Shown here in pieces: positions 16,322-25,282 of a stretch of 64,000 nt of DNA; position 1 is the first letter of the stretch, and each line of letters starts with the position of its first letter. The translations under genes were made by a program, and so were the position numbers. Below the pieces are notes generated by a model. The model was not told where the DNA came from. It was given only the letters and a program-made list of their open reading frames with translations, and made no database searches. Origin of the DNA: Elstera cyanobacteriorum (GTDB lineage Bacteria; Pseudomonadota; Alphaproteobacteria; Elsterales; Elsteraceae); contig NZ_NOXS01000035.1 in assembly GCF_002251735.1 (NCBI RefSeq), forward strand, positions 128,814 through 192,813, in the 5' to 3' direction.

Positions 16322-17059
16322 TTAGGCCGTTTTTTTCTGATCCGCCGCCTTTGGGGCGGGTTTCTTCGTTTCCGGCTTCTTTGCCACAGGTTTCGTAGGC
16401 GCGGCGGCCGCCTTCTGTGGTGACGGCTTCAGCGGGGGTTTTGCCGCGGCTACCGGCGTCCCTGCGCTGGATTTCGGCGTGGGTTTCATCGGCTTCGGCG
16501 GCGTGAGGGCGGCGAGCGCGGCTTTGCCGGTCGGCAGGGTCGAAACCGGCACGGACGGATGATCCGCCCCCGGCGGCGCGGGCAGCGGTTCCAACTGCAC
16601 AATCATCTTATTATTGCGGAAGACGCCCAAAGCATCCGCCGAGGATTTCGTTAGATCGATGATGAAATCGCGGGTAAACGGTCCGCGATCATTGATGCGG
16701 ACAACGACGGCATTGCCGGTAGCGGTATCGACCACGCGCACAAAACTACCAAGCGGCAGTGTGCGGTGCGCGGCGGTGAATAAAGCATCGTCCAACGCTT
16801 CGCCGGAAGCGGTGGTATGGGTATGGCGGGAGCGTTTATACCACGTGACCCGCCCCGTTTCGAAGGGGCCACGCGGCTCCTCAATCCCCGGCGCTGCCGG
16901 TTTTGCCGGGGCTGATGGGGTTGCAACGGGCGCGGGCGGCGATTTTTCCGGGTCGGTCAGCGCCGCTTGCGACCCAAGGGGCGGGGACTGCGGCGCAGAA
17001 CAGGCGGCAAGCCCAGCCAACAGCACAGCACAGAACAGCCGCTGGCCAAGGCCCGCCAC
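16322..17059 (-). CDS. rlpA: RlpA-like lipoprotein (septal lytic transglycosylase family)
   Basis: A 245-residue lipoprotein with signal peptide and lipobox LAGLAAC (Cys20), and Ser at +2, predicting outer-membrane sorting. A Pro/Ala linker precedes the double-psi beta-barrel: GRVTWYKRSRHTHTTASGE, FTAAHRTLPLGSFVRVVD, VVRINDRGPFTRDFIIDLT. RlpA cleaves glycan strands stripped of peptide stems and localises at the septum. The C-terminal SPOR domain of E. coli RlpA is absent. Instead there is a Lys/Pro/Ala-rich tail of about 80 residues, so septal targeting by SPOR is not expected. Confidence 0.88.
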   Translation of the reverse strand: MAGLGQRLFCAVLLAGLAACSAPQSPPLGSQAALTDPEKSPPAPVATPSAPAKPAAPGIEEPRGPFETGRVTWYKRSRHTHTTASGEALDDALFTAAHRTLPLGSFVRVVDTATGNAVVVRINDRGPFTRDFIIDLTKSSADALGVFRNNKMIVQLEPLPAPPGADHPSVPVSTLPTGKAALAALTPPKPMKPTPKSSAGTPVAAAKPPLKPSPQKAAAAPTKPVAKKPETKKPAPKAADQKKTA

Positions 17060-17087
17060 GATCAGAATTCAGTCGGAAAGCTGATAA

Positions 17088-17210
17088 TCAGCGGCGCGAG
17101 CGGCGCACCCGCACCGGAACGGCCTGACGGGCCGGTTCAAGGGTGACAGCAACGGTCGCTGCGAGGAGAACGGCTAGGCTCACCGCCAAAGTGAGAAGAA
17201 CTGTATCCAT
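17088..17210 (-). CDS. Small single-pass membrane protein (40 aa)
   Basis: A short reading frame beginning MDTVLLTLAVSLAVLLAATV and ending in the very basic VPVRVRRSRR, with an AGGGAGA ribosome-binding site about seven bases before the ATG at 17210. One hydrophobic helix (about residues 3-22) followed by a positively charged tail predicts an inner-membrane microprotein with a cytosolic C-terminus. It lies 28 bases upstream of rlpA on the same strand, so they may be co-transcribed. I recognise no family. The good ribosome-binding site and clean topology argue that it is real. Confidence 0.5.
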   Translation of the reverse strand: MDTVLLTLAVSLAVLLAATVAVTLEPARQAVPVRVRRSRR

Positions 17211-17336
17211 GGCCAATCTCCCTTCATTCCACGGTCAGGCCCCTTTTGGGCCTCTCTACCGCGCCTGCTCATTATGTGAAATGAGCATGGCAGCTTTGCA
17301 AGGGGGCCGCAACCGATTCCCGACAGCGGAAGATTA

Positions 17337-18968
17337 TCAGGCACCCTTCGGATTGAAATTGGGCGCCAGATATTGGTTGATGTCAACGGCGTCGATCTGG
17401 TCCGGCTGCAAAAACTTTTCGGCATAGTCCTGATAGACGCCGCTGCGCAGGAACAGGTCGAACAGTTCGGGATCGATATGCTGGTCCTGCTTCATCTTCG
17501 CCATGATGGCAATGCTTTCGGACAAGGGTTTCGGCTTTTTGTAGGGCCGGTCGGCTGCCGTTAGGGCCTCGAAAATATCGGCGATGCCCATCATGCGCGC
17601 GGGCAAGGACATTTCGTCGCGCTTCAAGCCGCGCGGGTAACCGGTGCCGTCCATCTTCTCGTGATGCCCGCCCGCGATTTCGGGGACATTCTTGAGGAGC
17701 TTCGGGAAAGGCAGCGCTTCCAGCATCTGAATGGTCAGGACGATATGATCGTTGATGATCTTACGATCCTCGGCATTCAGCGTGCCGCGCCGGATCGACA
17801 AGTTCATCACCTCGTCTTCCAACAGCAACGGCCGATGCTCCCCTTCCAACAACCAAGTTTGTTGGGCGATCGCCTTGATCCGGTCTACGGCGGCATCTGG
17901 GGTAAACTCGGTGCCGAAATTCACTTGCCGTAGGAAGGCGAACTGTTCGTCGATCTCCGCCAAGCGGGCGGTGCGGGCCGCCGTCAAAACCGCCTCGTCC
18001 CCGCCTTCGGCGCGGCCCTTCCAATAGGCAATCTCGGCATCACGGCGCAGAATCTCGTGCCGAACGCGGATTTCTTCAATCCGGTCGCAGATTTTTTCGA
18101 GCTTAGTCGCCTTATCCATAATGTGGACCGGTGTCGTCACCTTGCCCACATCGTGCAGACCGCCCGCAACCCGCAGTTCGTACCACTGGTCTTCGTTCAG
18201 ATCGAAGCTCGCGAACGGCCCCTGCGTCTCCTGGCACGCCGCTGCCGCCAGCATTTCGGTCAATGCCGGAACCCGTTGGCAGTGACCGCCGGTATAGGGC
18301 GATTTGGCGTCGATGGCACCCGCCATCAGATTGATGAACGCATCGAACAGGTTGCGCTGTTCGAGGATAAGCTGCTGGTTCGTCAGCGCCATCGCCGCCT
18401 GACTGCCCAGGGCCTCGATCAGCGGCACCAAATCGGCGCCAAACACATCAACCTTGTCGGTCACTGGATTGATGCGGTTGATCAGTTGCAGCACACCGAC
18501 GACATCGCCGAGGTGGTTACACAGCGGGACGGTCAGAAAACTCTGAGACCGGTAACCCGTGGTCTCATCGAACCGTTTGGTGCCGGAAAAATCGAAGTCC
18601 TGCGCATGATAAGCGTCGTTGATATTGACGATCTTGCGGGTCAAGGCCGCATAGGTCGCGACGTTATTATGGTTCGGGCTACCGTCCGGGCGATGCAGCG
18701 GCAACTCAGGAAGCTGCACCGGTTCCCCGGTCGTGCCGCCCTTCGCGAAGCCCAGCGTGTCATTGCGCAGAATGACGAAGCGCAGGCTATCGTTTTCGGT
18801 CGTCAGATACAGCGTGCCGCCGTCGGCGTTCGACAGTTCTTTCGCACCGACGATAATCTGCTCGAGAAGCCGGTCAGGATTGCGCTCCGCCGCCAGCGCC
18901 GTGCCGATCTCGATCAGGCGCTTCAGCGCCGTCTCGGCCGTTACGGTTCGATCCGCCAGGGTACTCAT
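17337..18968 (-). CDS. GAF/HD-GYP domain protein (probable c-di-GMP phosphodiesterase)
   Basis: A 543-residue cytosolic signalling protein. A GAF sensor domain (about 15-200) contains ADGGTLYLTTEND and LTVPLCNHLGDVVGVLQLIN. The HD-GYP region follows, with the metal-binding HD at His272-Asp273 (GLHDVGKV), His435-His436 and the GYP motif at 443-445 (HHEKMDGTGYPRGL). A helical insertion of roughly 100 residues (295-395) separates the HD motif from the GYP part. HD-GYP enzymes hydrolyse c-di-GMP to GMP, and here activity would be gated by a ligand of the GAF domain. A good promoter lies just upstream, so it is probably monocistronic. Confidence 0.9.
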   Translation of the reverse strand: MSTLADRTVTAETALKRLIEIGTALAAERNPDRLLEQIIVGAKELSNADGGTLYLTTENDSLRFVILRNDTLGFAKGGTTGEPVQLPELPLHRPDGSPNHNNVATYAALTRKIVNINDAYHAQDFDFSGTKRFDETTGYRSQSFLTVPLCNHLGDVVGVLQLINRINPVTDKVDVFGADLVPLIEALGSQAAMALTNQQLILEQRNLFDAFINLMAGAIDAKSPYTGGHCQRVPALTEMLAAAACQETQGPFASFDLNEDQWYELRVAGGLHDVGKVTTPVHIMDKATKLEKICDRIEEIRVRHEILRRDAEIAYWKGRAEGGDEAVLTAARTARLAEIDEQFAFLRQVNFGTEFTPDAAVDRIKAIAQQTWLLEGEHRPLLLEDEVMNLSIRRGTLNAEDRKIINDHIVLTIQMLEALPFPKLLKNVPEIAGGHHEKMDGTGYPRGLKRDEMSLPARMMGIADIFEALTAADRPYKKPKPLSESIAIMAKMKQDQHIDPELFDLFLRSGVYQDYAEKFLQPDQIDAVDINQYLAPNFNPKGA

Positions 18969-19008
18969 CGCATTGCAATCTCTGTGTCGCTTCGTTTGTT
19001 ATCTTATG

Positions 19009-19037
19009 ATTATGACCGCTTTTTCCTCAATTGTCAT
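19009..19037 (-). promoter_or_regulatory. Promoter of the GAF/HD-GYP gene
   Basis: Minus-strand -35 ATGACA (19032-19037), a 17-base spacer and -10 CATAAT (19009-19014), each 5 of 6 to the sigma-70 consensus, about 40 bases upstream of the start at 18968. The surrounding 120 bases are clearly AT-richer than the flanking genes. Confidence 0.6.
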
Positions 19038-19087
19038 CCGTGCGACGCAATTTTCTCATTGTTTTAACGGGGTGTCGCAAATCTGTT

Positions 19088-20371
19088 TCACAGAAGATCG
19101 CGCGCCCGCATCGCCAGCATGCCCATGACCAGCGCCGCCGTGCGAAAACGCCCGCCCGGAAACTCGGGCCGGGGCAGCGATTCGAGCAGGTCTAGACGGT
19201 CGGATCGGTCGCAAATTCCCTCGGCCAGCAAAGCCCCGGCGAGGGTCGCGAGGGCCAAACCATGCCCCGAATAGCCGTGAGCAAACCAGACATTCTGCTC
19301 GATCTGCCCCATCTGCGGTTCACGCCGGGGGGTAATGGCGATCAGCCCGCCCCAGCCGAAATCGATCTTGGCGTCGGCGATCTGCGGGAAGATTTTTTGC
19401 AGGCGGGGCCGCAGCGTTTTAATGATATTGCGCGGCTCCCGCCCCGAATAATTCGCCAACCCACCGAAGAGAAGCCGCCCGTCGCCGGTAGGGCGGAAAT
19501 AATCTAAAACAATATTAGCATCACAGGCCGAGAGCGGGCGGGCAAGGCAGGCCTGCAACCGGTCCCCCAAGGGTTCGGTCGCGATGATGCAGCTTGCCAC
19601 CGGCATAATCAGCGGCCAAAGGTCGCGGACCAGCTTGCCAAGGTAGGCATTGCCGCAAAAGACGATATGCTTGGCGTAAATCCGCCCTTCCGCCGTTGCC
19701 AACATCGGGCGGCTACCGGACGCCCAGGCCTTCACCCGGCTTTCCTCATAGATCATCGCTCCCGCCGCTTCCGCCGCCCGGGCAAGGCCGAGGGTATAGT
19801 TGAGCGGGTGCAAGTGGCAGCCGTGCGGATCGTACAGACCGCCGATGTAGGCATTCGAGCGGACCGCCGCGCGGGTCTGGTCGAGATCCCAGACCTCCAG
19901 CCCTTGCTGGCCGTATTGATCGGCCATGCGCCGGGCTTCGCTGCGAAAATCGGCCAGATGGCGCGGCTTGACCGCCAGGGTCACCGCGCCTTCCATAAAG
20001 TCGCACTGGATTTCGTGACGGGTCACGCGCTCGCGCACCATCTGCACAGCCTCGAGCGATAGGGCGTAAAGCTGCTGGGCTTTATACAGCCCATAGCGCT
20101 CTTCCAGCGCCGTCTGCGCAGCGGAAAACCCGTTGAGGATCTGCCCGCCCGAGCGCCCGGACGCCCCAGCCCCCACCTGCCCGGCCTCTAGCAGCGCCAC
20201 GCGCAGCCCGCGTTCCGCCAAATGCAGCGCGGTGGAGACGCCGGAGATGCCGCCGCCGCAGATGGCGACATCCACCTCCATCTCGCCGCGCAATCGGGCG
20301 CGCGTTGGGCGCGGCGGCGCGATGGTGGTTTCGTAATAACTGGTGGCGGGGGCGGGCGCGATACGCTTCAT
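19088..20371 (-). CDS. puuB: FAD-dependent oxidoreductase, gamma-glutamylputrescine oxidase (PuuB)
   Basis: A 427-residue DAO-family flavoenzyme. The N-terminal Rossmann motif is VDVAICGGGISGVSTALHLAERG, here shown over two turns (DVAICGGGISG, STALHLAERG), followed by GAGASGRSGGQILNGFS. The C-terminal FAD motif is WFAHGYSGHGLALATLAG. PuuB oxidises gamma-glutamylputrescine to the aldehyde in putrescine catabolism. A longer frame reaches 20659, but the upstream part overlaps the divergent puuA promoter region, so I start at the ATG at 20371 (MKRIAPAPATSYYE), with 20383 as alternative. Divergence from puuA supports the assignment. PuuC and PuuD are not in the window. Confidence 0.87.
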   Translation of the reverse strand: MKRIAPAPATSYYETTIAPPRPTRARLRGEMEVDVAICGGGISGVSTALHLAERGLRVALLEAGQVGAGASGRSGGQILNGFSAAQTALEERYGLYKAQQLYALSLEAVQMVRERVTRHEIQCDFMEGAVTLAVKPRHLADFRSEARRMADQYGQQGLEVWDLDQTRAAVRSNAYIGGLYDPHGCHLHPLNYTLGLARAAEAAGAMIYEESRVKAWASGSRPMLATAEGRIYAKHIVFCGNAYLGKLVRDLWPLIMPVASCIIATEPLGDRLQACLARPLSACDANIVLDYFRPTGDGRLLFGGLANYSGREPRNIIKTLRPRLQKIFPQIADAKIDFGWGGLIAITPRREPQMGQIEQNVWFAHGYSGHGLALATLAGALLAEGICDRSDRLDLLESLPRPEFPGGRFRTAALVMGMLAMRARDLL

Positions 20372-20504
20372 GGTCGCCAGCATGACCGAAAGTGCCGCCG
20401 GGATGCAACGATCTGCGGCATCCCCTGGCATAACTTCCGGCCCCTGCTTCCGTCGGGCGCGATTCCGGCATAAGATCATGCCACCGATGACACACGGGGG
20501 CCTT

Positions 20505-21848
20505 ATGGACCGCTTTGCTGAGTGGATCAGCCAACATAATATTACCGAAGTCGAATGCCTGGTCCCGGATATGTCCGGCATTCCGCGCGGTAAGATTCTT
20601 CCTGCAACCAAGTTCCTGACCAGTTTCGGCGACCGGGGTTTGCGTATCCCCGAAGCCATCTTCGTGCAAACGATCAGCGGCGATTACCCGCCCGATGAAA
20701 CCGTGACCAATCCGGCCAATTCGGATGTGTTCATGCGCCCGGACCCGGATACGATCCGGTTGGTGCCCTGGTATACGGAACCGACCGCCCAGGTGATTAC
20801 CGACTGCGTGTATGCTGATGGCCGCGTTGTCGATATCTCCCCGCGCGAAGTGCTGCGCCGGGTGCTGCGGCTCTATGACGCGAAGGGCTGGCAGCCCGTG
20901 GTGGCGCCGGAGTTGGAATTCTATCTGGTCAAGCCGAACACCGACCCCGACTACCCGCTGGAGCCGCCGATTGGCCGCTCAGGCCGCCCGGAAACCGCCC
21001 GGCAGGCCTTCGGGATCGATGCGGTCAACGAGTTCGACCCGCTGTTCGAAGATATTTACGATTACTGCGAGAAGCAGGAGATCGACATCGACACGCTGAC
21101 CCATGAAGCGGGCGCGGCGCAGATGGAGATTAATTTCAACCACGGCCCCGCCCTGTCGCTGGCCGATCAGGTGTTTTTGTTCAAGCGCACCGTGCGACAA
21201 ACCGCGATGCGCCATAACGTCTATGCCACCTTCATGGCCAAGCCGATGCATAACGAGCCGGGCAGCTCGATGCATATTCACCAAAGCTTGCTCGATACGG
21301 TGACCGGCCAAAACCTGTTTGCGCTGCCGACCGGCGAGAATTCGCCGCTGTTCCTGTCGCATATCGCGGGCTTACAGAAGTATCTGCCCGCGCTGCTGCC
21401 ACTGATGGCGCCAAACGTCAACTCCTACCGCCGATTGCAGCGCTTTTCCGACGCGCCGATCAATGTGCAGTGGGGCCACGACAATCGCACCACCGGCCTG
21501 CGCGTGCCCGTGTCCAGCCCGGAAGCGCGGCGGGTGGAAAACCGGGTCGCCGGGGCGGATACCAACCCCTATCTCGCCATTGCCGCCTCATTGGCCGCTG
21601 GCTACCTCGGCATGATCGAGGAGTTGGAGCCGAGCGACCCGGTGGAAGGCAGTGCCTATGATATGGCCCATACCCTTCCCCGCCATCTTTTCGATGCGAT
21701 GCAGAAGCTCAACCGTTCCCGCCCGCTGCGGCAGGTGCTGGGCGAACGCTTCGTCGCGGCACTAATGGCCGTGAAGCAGCATGAGTATGACGCCTATCAA
21801 CGCGTCATCTCCTCGTGGGAGCGGGAATTTTTGCTGCTGAACGTGTAA
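20505..21848 (+). CDS. puuA: Gamma-glutamylputrescine synthetase (glutamine synthetase family)
   Basis: A 447-residue glutamine-synthetase-fold ligase joining glutamate to putrescine with ATP. Visible elements are ITEVECLVPDMSGIPRGK at the N-terminus, VVAPELEFYLV, HEAGAAQMEINF (metal-binding glutamates), KPMHNEPGSSMHIHQSL and NRTTGLRVPVSSPEARRVENR. The length and DMSGIPRGK start are typical of the PuuA-like GS class rather than GlnA. No Tyr-adenylylation site is apparent. I choose the ATG at 20505 because earlier in-frame ATGs fall in non-conserved sequence. It heads the polyamine operon containing potFGHI. Confidence 0.9.
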   Translation: MDRFAEWISQHNITEVECLVPDMSGIPRGKILPATKFLTSFGDRGLRIPEAIFVQTISGDYPPDETVTNPANSDVFMRPDPDTIRLVPWYTEPTAQVITDCVYADGRVVDISPREVLRRVLRLYDAKGWQPVVAPELEFYLVKPNTDPDYPLEPPIGRSGRPETARQAFGIDAVNEFDPLFEDIYDYCEKQEIDIDTLTHEAGAAQMEINFNHGPALSLADQVFLFKRTVRQTAMRHNVYATFMAKPMHNEPGSSMHIHQSLLDTVTGQNLFALPTGENSPLFLSHIAGLQKYLPALLPLMAPNVNSYRRLQRFSDAPINVQWGHDNRTTGLRVPVSSPEARRVENRVAGADTNPYLAIAASLAAGYLGMIEELEPSDPVEGSAYDMAHTLPRHLFDAMQKLNRSRPLRQVLGERFVAALMAVKQHEYDAYQRVISSWEREFLLLNV

Positions 21849-21855
21849 CCCCGCG

Positions 21856-21883
21856 TTGACATCGGGGGGGCTTGCCGTAAGGT
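21856..21883 (+). promoter_or_regulatory. Candidate promoter of potF
   Basis: A perfect -35 TTGACA (21856-21861) and a poor -10 TAAGGT (21878-21883) are separated by 16 bases. It lies eight bases after the puuA stop and 55 bases before the potF start. Confidence 0.45.
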
Positions 21884-21938
21884 GAGCCTCGCACATGCAA
21901 AAGGCCGAAGAGCCGGTTATTTCAAGGAGATGACAGGG

Positions 21939-23063
21939 ATGCGCACGGTTAAAACTTGGGCAGGAACCACGGCTATCGGCCTCGCCCTCGGCGTCGGCCT
22001 TCTCGGGGTTGCAGTTGCCCCCGCCGCCTTCGCGCAAAAGAAGGTCGTTAACGTCTACAATTGGTCGGATTATATCGACCCCAAAGTGCTGGAAGCCTTC
22101 ACGAAGGAAACCGGCGTTAAGGTCAATTACGACGTTTACGACAGTCAGGAAGTGCTGGAAGCCAAGCTGACCGCTGGCAAGTCCGGCTATGACGTGGTCG
22201 GCCCGACCGCGCAGCCGTTCCTGGCCCGTCAGGTCGCCGCCGGTCTCTATCAGCCGCTCGACAAAAGCAAGCTGAAGAACTTCGGCAACCTTGACCCCGA
22301 TATCATGAAGGCCATCGAAAAGGCCGATCCGAACAATGCCCACGCAATCCCCTGGATGTGGGGCACCAACGGCATCGGCTATAACGTCGGCAAGGTGAAG
22401 ACCATCGCCGCCGATGCGCCGGTCTACTCGATGAAAATGATCCTCGACCCCGAGGTCGTGTCGAAATTCAAGGCCTGCGGCGTCATGATCCTCGACGCGC
22501 CGACCGATGTGTTCCCGAGCGTTCTGAACTATCTTGGCTTGCCGCCGGACAGCAAATCGACCGCCGATCTCGATAAGGCCACCGATGCGCTGCTGAAGGT
22601 TCGTCCCTTCATCCGCAAGTTCCATTCGTCGGAATATATCAACGGTCTCGCTAACGGCGATATCTGCGTCGCCTTCGGCTATTCGGGCGATATCATCCAG
22701 GCCTCCACCCGCGCGGCGGAAGCCAAGCGCGGCGTGACGGTCAATTACTCGATCCCCACCGAAGGCGCACAGCTTTGGGTCGATACGCTGGCGATCCCCA
22801 AAGACGCCCCGAACCCGGATCTGGCCCACGCCATCCTCGATCATCTGATGAAGCCGCAGGTCGTCGCTGCCAGTTCCGATCTGACCGGTTACGCCAACGG
22901 CAATAAGGCCTCGACCGCTCTCGTGTCCGAAGCCGTGCGCACCAATCCGGGCATCTATCCGCCCGCCGAAGTCCGCGCCCGCCTGTTCACCATCACCCCG
23001 GCGGATAAGGATTTCGAACGCGCCCGCACCCGCGCCTGGACCCGGGTGAAGACTGGCCGCTAG
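21939..23063 (+). CDS. potF: Putrescine/polyamine-binding periplasmic protein PotF
   Basis: A 374-residue solute-binding protein. The ATG at 21939 (AAGGAG ten bases upstream) gives a clean signal peptide ending in APAAFA. The mature protein opens with KKVVNVYNWSDYIDP, the hallmark of the PotD/PotF family. Further family features are YDVVGPTAQPFLARQV, IPWMWGTNGIGYNVGKV and CVAFGYSGDI. It delivers putrescine-type polyamines to the PotGHI transporter encoded next. The puu and agu genes on either side support a polyamine ligand. Confidence 0.93.
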   Translation: MRTVKTWAGTTAIGLALGVGLLGVAVAPAAFAQKKVVNVYNWSDYIDPKVLEAFTKETGVKVNYDVYDSQEVLEAKLTAGKSGYDVVGPTAQPFLARQVAAGLYQPLDKSKLKNFGNLDPDIMKAIEKADPNNAHAIPWMWGTNGIGYNVGKVKTIAADAPVYSMKMILDPEVVSKFKACGVMILDAPTDVFPSVLNYLGLPPDSKSTADLDKATDALLKVRPFIRKFHSSEYINGLANGDICVAFGYSGDIIQASTRAAEAKRGVTVNYSIPTEGAQLWVDTLAIPKDAPNPDLAHAILDHLMKPQVVAASSDLTGYANGNKASTALVSEAVRTNPGIYPPAEVRARLFTITPADKDFERARTRAWTRVKTGR

Positions 23064-23089
23064 TCGCGGCTGACGTAAACGCCTAACAG

Positions 23090-23123
23090 GGGCGCGCCGG
23101 GTTCTGCGGAAGCCGACGCGCCC
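23090..23123 (+). terminator. Attenuator-like hairpin between potF and potG
   Basis: Arms GGGCGCGCCGG (23090-23100) and CCGACGCGCCC (23113-23123) pair with one mismatch. Such hairpins after binding-protein genes commonly let the binding protein be made in excess over its transporter. There is no T-run, so partial termination or 3'-end protection is more likely than full termination. Confidence 0.5.
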
Positions 23124-23177
23124 TTCGCCTTGACGCCCTAAGTTTTCTGGCTGTCCCGCTGGGAGGTTCTGTCCGGT

Positions 23178-24362
23178 ATGCCTGCTGTTCCCCCCGCCGC
23201 CCCGGCATCGTCCCCCACCCGCTCGCTCGGCGGGCTTTCGGGCCAAAGGGTGCAGCCCTGGCGCGACCCATCGGCCAAGCCGATGATTCAGATCCAGGAA
23301 GTCCGCAAGACCTTCGGCGATTTCGTCGCCGTCGATGGGGTGTCGGTCGATATTTACCCGGGCGAACTCTTCGCCCTGCTCGGTGGATCGGGCTGCGGAA
23401 AGACCACACTGCTGCGCATGCTGGCCGGGTTCGAAACCCCGACGGAGGGGCGCATTCTGATCGACGGTCAGGATATGGCCAATGTGCCGCCCTACGCGCG
23501 CCCGGCGAATATGATGTTCCAATCCTACGCCCTGTTCCCGCATATGAATGTCGAGGCCAATGTCGGTTTCGGGCTGCGGATGGATGGGGTTGCCAAGGGC
23601 GAAATCGCCGCCCGCGTCGCCGAGGCGCTGGAACTCGTGCAGATGACGCCCTTCGCCAAGCGCAAGCCGCACCAGCTTTCCGGCGGTCAGCGCCAGCGCG
23701 TCGCCCTCGCCCGCAGTCTGATCAAGCGCCCGAAAGTGCTGCTGCTCGACGAACCCTTGGGCGCACTCGATAAGAAGCTGCGCGAGCAAACCCAACTTGA
23801 GTTGCTGAATATCCAAAGCAAGGTCGGCATCACCTTTGTGATCGTTACCCACGATCAAGAAGAAGCGATGACCCTGGCCGACCGTATTTCGGTGATGGAC
23901 CGGGGCCGCATCCAGCAACTCGGCACCCCGGCGGAAATCTATGAGTTTCCCAAGAACCGCTTCGTCGCCAACTTCATCGGTTCGGTGAACCTGTTCGAAG
24001 CGACCCTGGCGGTGGACGAACCCGACCGGGCGGAGTTGGACAGTATCGATTTCGGCCAGCGCATCCACGTCGGTCACGGCGTCACCGGCACCATTGGGAT
24101 GGAGTTTTCCGTCGCCGTGCGCCCTGAAAAGATCCGCATGAGCCGGAAGCCCCTGCCCGACCTGCCGAACCAGACCCAGGGCGTGATCAAGCAGATCGTT
24201 TATTTGGGCGATATCTCTACTTATTTCATCGAAACCGCCAGCGGTAAGCAGGTGCGCGTGACGCAGCCGAACCTCGACCGCTGGGCCGAAGGCGAGTTTA
24301 CTTGGGAAGACCGCGTCTACATCGGCTGGGCTGCCGATGGCGGCGTGGTACTGGCGCAGTAA
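23178..24362 (+). CDS. potG: Polyamine ABC transporter ATPase PotG
   Basis: A 394-residue ATPase of the PotA/PotG class. Walker A is GGSGCGKTT, signature LSGGQRQRVALARSL, Walker B VLLLDEPLGALD, and the switch histidine is in VIVTHDQEEAM. The C-terminal TOBE regulatory region (about 280-390) follows. The first 35 residues are a Pro/Ala-rich extension before MIQIQEVRKTFGDFVAVDGV. The start at 23178 has GGGAGG about 12 bases upstream, but an internal start at 23283 is possible. It energises PotH/PotI, and its stop overlaps the potH start (TAATG). Confidence 0.93.
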   Translation: MPAVPPAAPASSPTRSLGGLSGQRVQPWRDPSAKPMIQIQEVRKTFGDFVAVDGVSVDIYPGELFALLGGSGCGKTTLLRMLAGFETPTEGRILIDGQDMANVPPYARPANMMFQSYALFPHMNVEANVGFGLRMDGVAKGEIAARVAEALELVQMTPFAKRKPHQLSGGQRQRVALARSLIKRPKVLLLDEPLGALDKKLREQTQLELLNIQSKVGITFVIVTHDQEEAMTLADRISVMDRGRIQQLGTPAEIYEFPKNRFVANFIGSVNLFEATLAVDEPDRAELDSIDFGQRIHVGHGVTGTIGMEFSVAVRPEKIRMSRKPLPDLPNQTQGVIKQIVYLGDISTYFIETASGKQVRVTQPNLDRWAEGEFTWEDRVYIGWAADGGVVLAQ

Positions 24363-25279
24363 TGACGGCGCCGGGCTTCCTGCAGCGGCTGATGGGCCGC
24401 TCCACCGTCATCGCCATTCCGTATGTGTGGCTGGGGCTGTTCTTCCTCGTGCCCTTTCTGATCGTGCTGACGATCAGCCTATCGACCGCCGACACCAGCC
24501 TATCGCCGCCCTTCACCCCCTTGATCGATTGGGTGGACCATAAGGCGCTGCAAGTGGTGCTGAACCTTGGGAACTATATGTTCCTGTTCGGCGACGATCT
24601 GTATGTTATCGCTTACCTGAATTCGCTGAAAACGGCCGCCGTCAGCACGATCTTCTGTCTACTGATCGGTTATCCCATGGCCTATGCCATGGCGCGGGCG
24701 GATAAAAGCGTGCGCCCGATCCTGCTGATGATGGTCATCCTGCCGTTCTGGACCAGCTTTCTGATCCGTATCTATGCCTGGATGGGCATTCTCAACAATA
24801 ACGGTTTGTTGAACAACCTGCTGCTATGGTTGGGCGTGATCTCGGAACCCATTCCGATCATGAACACTCCCACCGCCGTCTATATCGGCATCGTTTACAC
24901 CTACCTGCCTTTCATGATCCTGCCGCTCTATTCGACGCTGGAAAAGATGGACCTGACGCTGCTGGAAGCCGCTGCGGACCTGGGCTGCCGCCCCTTGCGC
25001 GCCTTCTGGCTGATTACCCTGCCGCTATCGGTGCCGGGGATCATCGCCGGGTCGATGCTGGTGTTCATTCCAGTGGTCGGCGAGTTCGTCGTGCCGGAAC
25101 TGTTGGGCGGGCCGGAAACCCTGATGATCGGCAATGTTCTATGGGCGGAATTCTTTAATAACCGCGATTGGCCGCTGGCCTCGGCGGTTGCCGTCGCCAT
25201 GCTGTTGCTGCTGGTGGCGCCAATCATGCTGTTGCAACGCAGCCAGGGCGGCAGCCCGCACGCGCACGGGGGGCATTGA
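24362..25279 (+). CDS. potH: Polyamine ABC transporter permease PotH
   Basis: A 305-residue inner-membrane permease with six hydrophobic segments. The ATPase-docking EAA loop is LLEAAADLGCRPLRAFWLITLPLS near residue 200 (EAAADLGCRPLRAFWLI). IRIYAWMGILNNNGLLN is typical of the PotB/PotH family. The start at 24362 overlaps the potG stop by one base. Earlier in-frame starts lie inside potG and are rejected. Confidence 0.94.
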   Translation: MTAPGFLQRLMGRSTVIAIPYVWLGLFFLVPFLIVLTISLSTADTSLSPPFTPLIDWVDHKALQVVLNLGNYMFLFGDDLYVIAYLNSLKTAAVSTIFCLLIGYPMAYAMARADKSVRPILLMMVILPFWTSFLIRIYAWMGILNNNGLLNNLLLWLGVISEPIPIMNTPTAVYIGIVYTYLPFMILPLYSTLEKMDLTLLEAAADLGCRPLRAFWLITLPLSVPGIIAGSMLVFIPVVGEFVVPELLGGPETLMIGNVLWAEFFNNRDWPLASAVAVAMLLLLVAPIMLLQRSQGGSPHAHGGH

Positions 25280-25282
25280 GCC

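Noticed and set aside
20372-20659. Longer N-terminus for puuB reaching 20659
   Set aside because: It would run through the puuA start on the other strand, and the conserved flavoprotein N-terminus begins after 20371.
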